DNA of 64,000 nucleotides from Chloroflexota bacterium (GTDB lineage: Bacteria; Chloroflexota; Anaerolineae; Anaerolineales; UBA11579): assembly GCA_013112575.1 (NCBI GenBank), contig JABFGG010000018.1, positions 1 to 64,000 of the forward strand, read 5' to 3'. This document shows, piece after piece, positions 17,953 to 25,421 of this stretch. The notes under the pieces are model-generated. The model ran no database searches. It saw only the letters and a list, made by a program, of their open reading frames with translations, and was not told the DNA's origin. Each line of letters starts with the position of its first letter. Position 1 is the first letter of the stretch. Both the position numbers and the translations under genes were made by a program.

Positions 17953-18326
17953 TATTTACTTGGGAAATATATTTGGTGATTAATCCACGCCCCTGAGATA
18001 AAGGCAACAATGACAGAGGTGGAAACTACTACCCAAAATATTCGAGAAGACCATAAATCCGGCACTTCCAACAGTAAAATCCCTGCAATAGGCAGTACGC
18101 ATAAAAAAGTAAATAATATAAGAATTGCGGATATAGCAAAGCCCCATGCCTTCCTGCCATAGGTCCACTCCTCTTCAACTTCCTCATATTTCCCTTGCTC
18201 TTCATTCTCCCTGATCTTTCCTATCCGCCACGTAGACACTCCTATTTGAACAAACAACATAAGCCCACTAAACGCAAAAGCAGCGAGTATCAATAAACAA
18301 ACATAAGGCAGCATTTCATAATTCAT
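17952..18326 (-). CDS. Small membrane protein of unknown function
   Basis: 124 residues with three hydrophobic segments (about 5-28, 62-84 and 92-112) separated by the charged stretch RENEEQGKYEEVEEEWTYG. No family recognised. The base composition is more AT-rich than the flanking genes. The frame is nevertheless well supported: the start overlaps the tlyA stop by 11 bases and the stop overlaps the nitroreductase start by one base, so all three genes form a tight operon. Confidence 0.65.
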   Translation of the reverse strand: MNYEMLPYVCLLILAAFAFSGLMLFVQIGVSTWRIGKIRENEEQGKYEEVEEEWTYGRKAWGFAISAILILFTFLCVLPIAGILLLEVPDLWSSRIFWVVVSTSVIVAFISGAWINHQIYFPSK

Positions 18327-19059
18327 GATGAGAAATCACCTCCAACCACAATAAAAACTCCACATTGCCCTTAGGCCCCTTCACTGGCGACTCGGTCAGT
18401 CCCTTTTGAATGTACCCCTGCTCCAGAGCAAATGCCGAAATCTCATCCACTACCCTCTGGCGCACCTTGGGGTCCTTGATCACGCCCTTGCCTTTGCTGG
18501 CCTCCTGCTTGCCCGCCTCGAACTGCGGCTTGATCAGCGCAATCACCTCGCCGCTCTCCGCCAGCCAATCCTTCACCATCGGTAACAAAACTTTCAGTGA
18601 AATGAATGAGGCATCGATCGTCACCAGTTCAACCGCTTCCGGCAAATTTTCAATGTAACGTGCATTGGTACCCTCCATGACCACCACACGCTCATCCTGC
18701 CTTAGCTTCCAATGCAAGATACCCCGCCCCACATCGATGGCATACACCTTCGCAGCCCCATGCTGCAGCAGGCAGTCCGTGAAACCACCTGTTGATGCCC
18801 CCACATCTGCACATATCTTGCCTTCCACATCTACCTCAAAGCCTTCCAGTGCCGCCAGCAACTTCCCGCCTCCCCGCGACACAAAGCGCGGCCCGCTGTC
18901 AACTGCTAGTTCGGCATCTTCCGCCACCTGCTCGGAAGACTTCATCGCTACCTGCCCATTCACCCGCACCTGCCCGGCCATTACCAGCCGTTGAGCCTTG
19001 TTGCGCGATTCGGCCAGGCCGCGTTCCACCAGCAAAACATCGATACGTTGTTTAGGCAT
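18316..19059 (-). CDS. tlyA: TlyA family 16S/23S rRNA 2'-O-methyltransferase
   Basis: 247 residues. The N-terminal S4 RNA-binding domain (about 4-65) begins PKQRIDVLLVERGLAESRNK. The FtsJ-like methyltransferase domain begins with VGASTGGFTDCLLQHGA, the SAM-binding motif I of the TlyA family, and later shows VTIDASFISL and LIKPQFEAG. The mycobacterial homologue methylates 16S and 23S rRNA and affects capreomycin sensitivity. The ATG at 19059 is chosen because the S4 domain starts there and a TACAAT hexamer lies six bases upstream. First gene of a three-gene operon, divergent from the UbiA gene. Confidence 0.92.
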   Translation of the reverse strand: MPKQRIDVLLVERGLAESRNKAQRLVMAGQVRVNGQVAMKSSEQVAEDAELAVDSGPRFVSRGGGKLLAALEGFEVDVEGKICADVGASTGGFTDCLLQHGAAKVYAIDVGRGILHWKLRQDERVVVMEGTNARYIENLPEAVELVTIDASFISLKVLLPMVKDWLAESGEVIALIKPQFEAGKQEASKGKGVIKDPKVRQRVVDEISAFALEQGYIQKGLTESPVKGPKGNVEFLLWLEVISHHEL

Positions 19060-19065
19060 GAAAAT

Positions 19066-19071
19066 ATTGTA
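19066..19071 (-). promoter_or_regulatory. -10-like TACAAT six bases before tlyA
   Basis: Minus-strand TACAAT ends six bases before the tlyA ATG, the spacing expected when transcription starts at the start codon itself. A weak TTTGGA at 19089-19094, 17 bases upstream, could serve as -35. Confidence 0.5.
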
Positions 19072-19194
19072 CTGTCCGAAGTCCAAAATCCAAAGTCCAC
19101 CAGGGGACACTGGACCTCTGACTTTGGACTATTCAGACCCATCAAACCTCCTAACCTCCCCACCCCGGACAATGGACACCGGACTAAAAACTGC

Positions 19195-19200
19195 TATGAT
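19195..19200 (+). promoter_or_regulatory. -10-like TATGAT ahead of the UbiA gene
   Basis: TATGAT ends seven bases before the ATG at 19208. It fits the leaderless pattern and overlaps an alternative upstream ATG at 19196, so it also argues for 19208 as the start. Confidence 0.35.
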
Positions 19201-19207
19201 TAAGTTC

Positions 19208-20080
19208 ATGCTTCGTTCCCTCATCAAGACTATGCGCCCCAAACAGTGGGCCAAGAGCATCTTCCTTTTTACGGCCATCGTCTTCGACCGCCAACTCTTC
19301 AACCTCAATGCCCTGTGGCACACCGTGGCGGGCTTCATGGTCTTTTCCCTGCTGGCAAGCACCATCTACATTATCAACGATCTCGGCGACATTGAAGCCG
19401 ATCGCCAGCATCCCAAGAAAAAACATCGACCCATCCCTGCCGGTGACCTGCCCGTGCCCGTCGCCATCGCTGCGGCCATTATCATCTGGCTAATCGTTTT
19501 CCCCACAGCCTTCTGGCTTTCCACTGGCTTTGGCCTCATCTGTGTAATCTATCTTCTCGGCAACCTCATCTACTCGCGCTGGCTCAAACACATCGCCCTC
19601 CTTGATGTGTTGTTGCTCGCCAGCTTTTACGTGCTGCGTGTCGCTGCCGGCGTTGCTCTTATTGAGGTCAGCCGCTTCTCGCCCTGGCTTTACGTTTTTA
19701 CCATTTTCATCGCGCTCTACCTGGGCATTGGCAAACGTCGCGCCGAGATCGTCAGCGCTCAGGAGAACGGCGGCTCTACCCGCAAGGTGCTGGAGAACTA
19801 CACGCTGCCCTTCCTCGACCAACTCATCAGCATCGTGCTGACCATTTCCATCCTCACCTACAGCCTCTACACCTTTTCAGCGCCCAATCTACCGCCCAAC
19901 AACTCCATGATGTTGACCATCCCCTTTATGATCTACATCATCTTTCGTTATCTATACCTCTTGCAGGTTGAAGGTCACGGCGAATCGCCCGAGGATATCC
20001 TCTTCGGCGACCGCCCCCTGCAGGCTGCCATCGTTTTGTGGGGTATTGCCATCCTAGTAATCTTTTATTTATTCCAGTAA
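19208..20080 (+). CDS. UbiA-family prenyltransferase, decaprenyl-phosphate phosphoribosyltransferase-like
   Basis: 290 residues, about eight to nine membrane helices. The first aspartate motif is NDLGDIEADRQHPKKKHRP, close to the NDxxDxxxDxxHPxKxxRP form of decaprenyl-phosphate phosphoribosyltransferases (mycobacterial Rv3806c type), which join PRPP to a polyprenyl phosphate. LGIGKRRAEI, between the two aspartate regions, is also typical of this subgroup. Start at 19208 (MLRSLIKTMRPKQW) follows the leaderless pattern; ATG 19196 is an alternative. It is divergent from tlyA and 25 bases upstream of mevalonate kinase, so the polyprenyl substrate and its precursors are encoded together. Confidence 0.83.
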   Translation: MLRSLIKTMRPKQWAKSIFLFTAIVFDRQLFNLNALWHTVAGFMVFSLLASTIYIINDLGDIEADRQHPKKKHRPIPAGDLPVPVAIAAAIIIWLIVFPTAFWLSTGFGLICVIYLLGNLIYSRWLKHIALLDVLLLASFYVLRVAAGVALIEVSRFSPWLYVFTIFIALYLGIGKRRAEIVSAQENGGSTRKVLENYTLPFLDQLISIVLTISILTYSLYTFSAPNLPPNNSMMLTIPFMIYIIFRYLYLLQVEGHGESPEDILFGDRPLQAAIVLWGIAILVIFYLFQ

Positions 20081-20105
20081 CCATTCTGCAATATTTATTG
20101 CAAAT

Positions 20106-21047
20106 ATGTCCAACATCGCAAAATCAGCACCGGGAAAGATCATCCTCTTTGGCGAACATGCCGTCGTTTACGGCCAGCCTGCCATCGCCGTACCTGTCAC
20201 CCAGGTACAGGCCAAAGCCATTGTCAGGCCGGATATAAAAACCAAACCGGGAACCATCCACATTGCAGCCCCCCAGATCGACCTCAACAGCCCGCTCGCA
20301 GATCTGCCGCTCGACGATGCCCTCGCCCAGGCCGTGGCCCTCACCCTCGAATATCTAGAGATTGATAAGCCCCCTGCTTTTAAGCTCAAGATCTCTTCCA
20401 CCATCCCGCTTGCTGCCGGGCTGGGTTCCGGCGCGGCCGTTTCGGTGGCCGTCATTCGCGCCGTTGGCGAATTTCTGGGCCATGTTCTCGACGATGAAAC
20501 CGTCAACAACATGGTCTACGAGGTTGAAAAACTGCACCATGGCACGCCCTCTGGCATCGACAACACCGTCGTGACCTACGCCCAGCCCGTGTACTTCGTG
20601 CGCGGCCAGACCATCGAGATCTTCTCGGTTCCCCAGTCCTTCACTATTGTCATCGGCGATACCGGGGTGGTCAGCCCCACCAGCATCACCGTCGGCGACG
20701 TACGCAGCGGCTGGGAGGCCGAGCCGGAGAAATATGACCTGCTCTTTGACAGCATTGGCGAACTCAGCCAAAAGGCACGCCAGGCTATTGAACTGGGTGA
20801 GACAGACGTACTCGGCCCCCTGATGGACGCTAACCATGCCCACCTTGTCGAAATGGGCGTTTCCTCCCCGGAACTTGACAACCTGGTTGAAGCCGCCTGG
20901 GAAGCTGGAGCCTTGGGCGCCAAGCTCTCCGGGGGTGGTCGCGGCGGCAACATGATCGCTCTTGTCCGGCCCGAAGACGCAGACCGCATTGCCCAGGCTC
21001 TCATAGATTCTGGTGCAACCAACACCATTATTACGCGCGTTAGCTAA
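20106..21047 (+). CDS. mvk: Mevalonate kinase
   Basis: 313 residues of the GHMP kinase family. Motif 1 is APGKIILFGEHAVVYGQPA near the N terminus; motif 2, the ATP-binding glycine loop, is PLAAGLGSGAAVSVAV; motif 3 is AKLSGGGRGGNMIAL. HHGTPSGIDN supplies the catalytic aspartate region. It phosphorylates mevalonate with ATP. Isopentenyl phosphate kinase follows, which points to the branch where mevalonate 5-phosphate is decarboxylated before the second phosphorylation; no phosphomevalonate kinase or decarboxylase is in the window. A 6-bp dyad (20088-20101) sits directly before the ATG. Confidence 0.95.
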   Translation: MSNIAKSAPGKIILFGEHAVVYGQPAIAVPVTQVQAKAIVRPDIKTKPGTIHIAAPQIDLNSPLADLPLDDALAQAVALTLEYLEIDKPPAFKLKISSTIPLAAGLGSGAAVSVAVIRAVGEFLGHVLDDETVNNMVYEVEKLHHGTPSGIDNTVVTYAQPVYFVRGQTIEIFSVPQSFTIVIGDTGVVSPTSITVGDVRSGWEAEPEKYDLLFDSIGELSQKARQAIELGETDVLGPLMDANHAHLVEMGVSSPELDNLVEAAWEAGALGAKLSGGGRGGNMIALVRPEDADRIAQALIDSGATNTIITRVS

Positions 21048-21176
21048 ATCCTCACGCAAAGATCACCAGGTTCGCTAAGAAATTAATATAAAAGACTTTG
21101 CGTTCTCTGCGACCTTGGCGTGAGATTTGATTACTATCTCTATGCCTCTGTGGTTCATTTTTTATCTCCCCTGAAT

Positions 21177-21182
21177 TACAAT
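21177..21182 (+). promoter_or_regulatory. -10-like TACAAT six bases before isopentenyl phosphate kinase
   Basis: TACAAT ends six bases before the ATG at 21189, and no Shine-Dalgarno sequence is present. This supports both a leaderless transcript and the choice of start. Confidence 0.45.
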
Positions 21183-21188
21183 CACATC

Positions 21189-22010
21189 ATGCCCGATCAG
21201 CAATCTCCAATCCCCGCTCCCCTCACTTTCCTCAAGCTCGGCGGCTCCCTCATCACCGACAAAAGCCAGCCCTCCACAGCCCGCCCCGAGATCATCACCC
21301 GCATCGCACACGAGATCAAAACCGCCCTCTCTGCAAACCCCGACCTGCGTCTGGTCATCGGGCATGGCTCCGGTTCCTTTGGGCACATAGCTGCTAAGAA
21401 ATATGGAACACGCCAGGGCGTGGAGACCGATGAACAATGGCAAGGCTTTGCCGAGGTCTGGCATCAGGCTTCTGCCCTCAACCGCATTGTGGTTGACATC
21501 TTTCAGGAAGTTGGACTACCTGTCGTCTCCGTCGCCCCCTCCGCCAGCATTACTGCTCAAGATGGTGAGATCGCTATCTGGAACAAACACCCCATCCACA
21601 CTATGCTCAACCAGGGCCTGCTGCCCATCATCTATGGCGATGTAGCATTTGACATTCAACGCGGCGGCACCATCTTATCCACCGAGGACCTCTTTAAACA
21701 TCTGGCCCTCGACCTGCGCCCGCAACGCATCCTCTTGGCAGGCATCGAAGAGGGCGTCTGGGCCGATTACCCTGCCAACACCCAACTCATCGAGCACATC
21801 ACTCCCCAAAACTTCACTGACGTCCTCCCAGCCTTAGGTGGCTCTGCCCACACAGACGTCACTGGCGGCATGGCCTCCAAGGTCCAGGAGATGTTGTCCC
21901 TTGCAGAATCTGTTGAGGGCCTGGAGATCAGCATTTTTAGCGGTCAGTCTGATGGGAGCATACTGAAGGCTTTACAAGGCAGGCCCTTGGGAACCCGCAT
22001 CATGGTGTAG
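21189..22010 (+). CDS. ipk: Isopentenyl phosphate kinase
   Basis: 273 residues, amino acid kinase fold. FLKLGGSLITDK is the phosphate-binding lysine/glycine segment, and VIGHGSGSFGHIAAKKYG contains the histidine (GH of SFGH) that separates isopentenyl phosphate kinases from other family members. Later blocks are LPIIYGDVAFD and TGGMASKVQEM. It phosphorylates isopentenyl phosphate to the diphosphate, completing the alternative mevalonate pathway started by the gene before it. The start at 21189 places the family N terminus correctly; a GTG at 21120 would add 23 unrelated residues. The 141-base spacer contains a recurring AT-rich phrase. Confidence 0.93.
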   Translation: MPDQQSPIPAPLTFLKLGGSLITDKSQPSTARPEIITRIAHEIKTALSANPDLRLVIGHGSGSFGHIAAKKYGTRQGVETDEQWQGFAEVWHQASALNRIVVDIFQEVGLPVVSVAPSASITAQDGEIAIWNKHPIHTMLNQGLLPIIYGDVAFDIQRGGTILSTEDLFKHLALDLRPQRILLAGIEEGVWADYPANTQLIEHITPQNFTDVLPALGGSAHTDVTGGMASKVQEMLSLAESVEGLEISIFSGQSDGSILKALQGRPLGTRIMV

Positions 22011-22080
22011 GGGCGAAGCGTGCCTCCCCTTGAATAAGGATAACATTTCTCGCCTCCCGTCCACAAACTAAAAATCACCC

Positions 22081-22086
22081 TATAAT
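22081..22086 (+). promoter_or_regulatory. -10 TATAAT for the DUF1772 gene
   Basis: Perfect TATAAT 42 bases before the ATG at 22129, with a normal leader that carries AGGAGAAGGAGA. No good -35 is seen 17 bases upstream. Confidence 0.4.
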
Positions 22087-22128
22087 CTCATACAATGCTC
22101 AATCGACTCAACAGGAGAAGGAGATAAC

Positions 22129-22623
22129 ATGGGGATCTTTCATATAGCATTGATTCTGGCCGCGTTTCTATGTTCCCTTACTGCGGGCATTTTGTTCGCT
22201 TTTGCCATCATTGTTATGCCGGGCATAGCAAAGCTCAAAGACGGCGATTTTCTGCGCGCTTTCCAGGTCATGGATCGCATCATCCAGGATAATCATCCGC
22301 TGTTCATGCTGGTCTGGGTGGGTTCCGTTTTATCTTTGTTGGTCGCTGCCTTTCTCGGCTTCGGCCAATTGGATAGCACGGGACGAATCCTCATCATTAT
22401 TGTCACGCTAATCTATGTTCTCGGCGTCCAGTTACCCACTGTTACCATCAACATCCCTTTGAATAACAACCTTCAAACTCTGGATATTGGCACTATGGAT
22501 GAAACAGCTCACAAAGCCGCCCGGACAGAATTTGAAGCCCGTTGGAATCGCTCGAACTCCATCAGAACAGCCATGGCTTGCCTGGTTTCTGTCATGGTGC
22601 TGCTTCTTCTTCTCATCCTTTGA
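22129..22623 (+). CDS. DUF1772/anthrone oxygenase-like membrane protein
   Basis: 164 residues with four hydrophobic segments, beginning MGIFHIALILAAFLCSLTAG. The early LFAFAIIVMPGI, where VMPG follows helix 1, the central QLPTVTINIPLNN and the C-terminal FEARWNRSNSIRT are the DUF1772 signatures. That family includes fungal anthrone oxygenases, but most bacterial members have no known substrate. A strong ribosome binding site (GGAGAAGGAGA) precedes the ATG. The downstream membrane protein gene starts 40 bases later, probably in the same transcript. Confidence 0.8.
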   Translation: MGIFHIALILAAFLCSLTAGILFAFAIIVMPGIAKLKDGDFLRAFQVMDRIIQDNHPLFMLVWVGSVLSLLVAAFLGFGQLDSTGRILIIIVTLIYVLGVQLPTVTINIPLNNNLQTLDIGTMDETAHKAARTEFEARWNRSNSIRTAMACLVSVMVLLLLLIL

Positions 22624-22662
22624 AGAACCTTTTACAGCGTCCCCATTTAGAGGAGACTGTCA

Positions 22663-23730
22663 ATGACAACCAAGTTAGCAGAATCCACAAATCCGCCTGA
22701 AAGCCCGGATACCTTTCCGCCATTTGCTCCCAGTGTAGTAGATCGCTTTCTGGCCTGGGTCAGTGCGCGCTCTTATCCCGCCTGGTTCTTCTATTTCGCA
22801 CTGCTAACATACCTGATCGTCATTTTTAACGGCCTGGCCTGGGTTGACGGCACTTTGCAGACAGGCACCTTTGATCTCTACCGCTCATCCGTCCCGGTTT
22901 ACCCGGTGAGCGTATTTGCCCTGATCCATTACCTCAACCATGTCGCTCGGCGAGCCTTGACCGCATTTCGCCCTGCCCTCGGTGCAAAAGATAAAGATTA
23001 CAAGCAGCTCGAATACCAACTGGTGACTTTGCCGCGCAATGAAACTATCGCCACTTTCGCTCTCTCACTGATATTCACAGCCGTCTATATCAGCTTCACC
23101 CCTTATCTGGTTGACCTCTTTCGCCGGTCATTTTGGTTAGCCTTTGTAGAGGCCATATTCTACGCCCTTGCCTTTGGCATGATTGCAGTACTTTTCTATC
23201 ACACCATTCGGCAGTTACGCATGGTCAGCCACATCCACGCCAGCGCTACAGAGGTTAACCTTTTCCGCCTTACTCCGCTATACGCCTTCTCTGGCCTGAC
23301 CGCCCAAACTGGCATTGGCCTGTTGCTGATGAATTACTTTGGCGTACTGACAGACCCGGCCACTTTCGAGAATCTCGCCCTCACCGCTCTTACTGTTGGT
23401 GCCTCATTCATCGCCATCGCCTGTTTCTTGCTCCCTCTACGCGGCATACATCAGCGTATTGTGGAAGAGAAGAAACGATTGCGTACCGAGGCCAGCACTC
23501 GACTGGAGGCAACTATCCAGCAAGTGTATGCCCGCGCCGACTCCAAAAAAATGAGGGATGCTGAACAATTAAACCACCTTATGACAAGCCTGGTCACCAC
23601 CCGGGACATCATCGACAAGATCCCCACCTGGCCCTGGGAACAGGGCACCCTGACCAGCTTTGTCTCCGCCCTCCTGCTGCCCTTTTTCGTCAGATTGATC
23701 GTTGGCCTCGTCGGAATATACCTCCTTTAA
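22663..23730 (+). CDS. Polytopic membrane protein of unknown function
   Basis: 355 residues, not recognised. About six hydrophobic segments fall in two groups (residues 40-95 and 125-260), followed by a charged, helix-prone region of about 90 residues (EEKKRLRTEASTRLEATI and onward) that could form a coiled coil, and a last hydrophobic segment at the C terminus. A ribosome binding site (GAGGAGA) lies upstream. It is probably co-transcribed with the DUF1772 gene. Confidence 0.7.
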   Translation: MTTKLAESTNPPESPDTFPPFAPSVVDRFLAWVSARSYPAWFFYFALLTYLIVIFNGLAWVDGTLQTGTFDLYRSSVPVYPVSVFALIHYLNHVARRALTAFRPALGAKDKDYKQLEYQLVTLPRNETIATFALSLIFTAVYISFTPYLVDLFRRSFWLAFVEAIFYALAFGMIAVLFYHTIRQLRMVSHIHASATEVNLFRLTPLYAFSGLTAQTGIGLLLMNYFGVLTDPATFENLALTALTVGASFIAIACFLLPLRGIHQRIVEEKKRLRTEASTRLEATIQQVYARADSKKMRDAEQLNHLMTSLVTTRDIIDKIPTWPWEQGTLTSFVSALLLPFFVRLIVGLVGIYLL

Positions 23731-23774
23731 TGTCTGACCAACAGCACCGATTTGTAATTTTCTATATCTCCGGA

Positions 23775-23816
23775 GCGAAGCATAGCTTCGCCAAAGGCAA
23801 TTGCTATGCAATTGCC
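23775..23816. repeat. Tandem perfect hairpins with three-base loops
   Basis: Two perfect palindromes lie four bases apart in the spacer: GCGAAGC-ATA-GCTTCGC (23775-23791) and GGCAATTGC-TAT-GCAATTGCC (23796-23816). Neither is followed by a T-run on either strand, so they do not look like ordinary terminators. They resemble dispersed small palindromic elements. A similar pair with other sequences lies at 58863-58904. Confidence 0.6.
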
Positions 23817-23864
23817 CAGCCTCTGTGGCAATAATTTTTCTGCCTTCCTACTCCAATTCAGCTA

Positions 23865-23870
23865 TATAAT
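23865..23870 (+). promoter_or_regulatory. -10 TATAAT six bases before the receiver/GGDEF-like gene
   Basis: Perfect TATAAT with exactly six bases to the ATG at 23877 and no Shine-Dalgarno sequence; predicted leaderless start. Confidence 0.5.
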
Positions 23871-23876
23871 ACGCTC

Positions 23877-24737
23877 ATGAACATCCTCATCATGGATGAT
23901 GATGCCCAACATCGCGGCCAGCTCCGCGAGCAACTCGGCGAGCACACCATCCACGAAGCTGCCACCCCCCTTGAAGCCCTCAACCAGTTGATGGAGGATT
24001 CCAACCGCATCGTACTGGCGCGCTTCAAAACCGCCCAATACGACGGCTTTGACCTTGTCAATGCACTGCTGGCTGCTAACCTCAAACTCAACCCCTACGT
24101 GCTCTGGCTGGTCAATAAGCGCCAGCAACCTGAAGCTGCTTTTTGTCTCGGCCCCATCCCTGGTGACATCCTCGTAGAGCCAGTCGCCCCCCCTATCCTG
24201 GAAGCAGCACTGACTGAAGCTGAAAAGACCCTGGAGATCCAGCACCGCCGCACCAAGGAATTCGTCGGCACTACTCAAGCCTATGCTGTGCTGGCCTCAT
24301 TGGGCATTCTGCCCCAAACACGCATGTACAAACAGGCCGTCGCCGAACTTGAGCGCAATCAGCGCGAAGGCTCTCCCGTCAGTCTGGTGCTTTTGGAGAT
24401 CAGCAACTACGATGCCCTCCTCGCTCAATTAGGCGAAAGGGAAATGGGCCAGGCCCTGGCCATCGCAGGCAGCACGATGCGCGCCAACGTGCGCAGCTAT
24501 GACCTCATCGGACACTGGGTCGCCAACCGTTACCTCATCGTTTTGCCAGGCGCTTCACTAGAACAGGCCACCGCCATCGGGCAGCGCGTCCAACAAAGTG
24601 TGCAGGCCTTTACCATGTCCCCAGAGGGTGGCCGCATCAAAATGCTTACCGGGGTAACGAGAGCCAAAGCGGGAGAGAAGATCCCGCTGTACCAACTGGT
24701 CGAACAGGCCAGCCAGAGCCTGACCCTCGCCGCCTGA
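23877..24737 (+). CDS. Receiver-like plus GGDEF-like protein with both active sites lost
   Basis: 286 residues. Residues 1-115 follow a response-regulator receiver (MNILIMDDDAQ keeps the acidic pocket), but at the position of the phosphorylated aspartate the sequence is VLARFKTAQYDG, with Arg49 where Asp is expected. Residues 140-286 follow a GGDEF domain, but the signature is replaced by VANRY (215-219) in IGHWVANRYLIVLPG and the substrate-binding residues are not conserved. It is therefore unlikely to be phosphorylated in the usual way or to make cyclic di-GMP; it may bind a nucleotide or act as a protein partner. Its stop overlaps the start of the thermonuclease gene (TGATG). Confidence 0.72.
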   Translation: MNILIMDDDAQHRGQLREQLGEHTIHEAATPLEALNQLMEDSNRIVLARFKTAQYDGFDLVNALLAANLKLNPYVLWLVNKRQQPEAAFCLGPIPGDILVEPVAPPILEAALTEAEKTLEIQHRRTKEFVGTTQAYAVLASLGILPQTRMYKQAVAELERNQREGSPVSLVLLEISNYDALLAQLGEREMGQALAIAGSTMRANVRSYDLIGHWVANRYLIVLPGASLEQATAIGQRVQQSVQAFTMSPEGGRIKMLTGVTRAKAGEKIPLYQLVEQASQSLTLAA

Positions 24738-25333
24738 TGCTCAGATTTATCCTCCTAGCATGCCTCGCCGTCTGCTTGACGGCCTGTACCTCCTCACCCA
24801 CTCCGCCCCCTACCAGTACACACACGCCTTCGCCCATCCCGGCCACTAAAACACCAGAGCCATCCCCTACCGAACCCGTCACACCGACCCCTACCCTACC
24901 AGCCATTCCTGAACTTGATTGCATCTTGCCTGATAGCCCGCGTCAAACCGCCCGTGTCATCGCAGTGATCGACGGCGACACCATCGACGTAAGTATTAAA
25001 GGGCTGGTTTTCCGCGTACGTTATCTCGGCATCGATACACCCGAAACCCCGGACGACCGCTTTGGGCCTGAAGCCACCACTCGCAATCGCGAACTAGCCG
25101 GGGGTGAAATTGTCACCATGATCCGCGACCCCAATGATGAGGACGTGGATATTTACGGGCGCATGTTACGCTACATCATTACCGACGACGCTTTTGTCAA
25201 CCTGCAACTCGTGCGTGAGGGTTTTGCCTTCCTGTACCCATCTGGACATACTTGCGGGCCTGAGTTTTTGCAGGCTTACGACGCGGCACGCGCCGATGCT
25301 GTTGGCCTGTTTGCCCACACGCCTTTACCATAA
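24737..25333 (+). CDS. Thermonuclease (SNase)-family lipoprotein
   Basis: 198 residues. A signal peptide ends in the lipobox LTAC, with Cys17 as lipidation site, followed by a Thr/Pro-rich linker to about residue 55. The nuclease-like domain has VIDGDTIDV, RVRYLGIDTPETPD and YGRMLRYI, matching the catalytic Arg/Glu/Arg pattern of staphylococcal nuclease homologues. It should be anchored outside the membrane and hydrolyse DNA or RNA in the presence of calcium; activity is inferred. The start overlaps the preceding stop by one base. Confidence 0.88.
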   Translation: MLRFILLACLAVCLTACTSSPTPPPTSTHTPSPIPATKTPEPSPTEPVTPTPTLPAIPELDCILPDSPRQTARVIAVIDGDTIDVSIKGLVFRVRYLGIDTPETPDDRFGPEATTRNRELAGGEIVTMIRDPNDEDVDIYGRMLRYIITDDAFVNLQLVREGFAFLYPSGHTCGPEFLQAYDAARADAVGLFAHTPLP

Positions 25334-25361
25334 AAAGCTTTTTCATATAGATAAACTTGCG

Positions 25362-25390
25362 TTGACAGCGGCCCCCGCCTGCATTAGACT
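25362..25390 (+). promoter_or_regulatory. Sigma-70-type promoter of dgt-greA
   Basis: TTGACA at 25362-25367, a 17-base spacer and TAGACT at 25385-25390. This is the clearest housekeeping promoter in the window. Transcription would begin about 25 bases before the dgt ATG. Confidence 0.65.
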
Positions 25391-25421
25391 AAATTTCCCC
25401 CAATTGAGGAAATGAGATCAG

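Noticed and set aside
20355..21059. Minus-strand open frame of 234 codons opposite mevalonate kinase
   Set aside because: Mirror of the mevalonate kinase coding frame, which has all GHMP kinase motifs; the antisense product is unlike any family.
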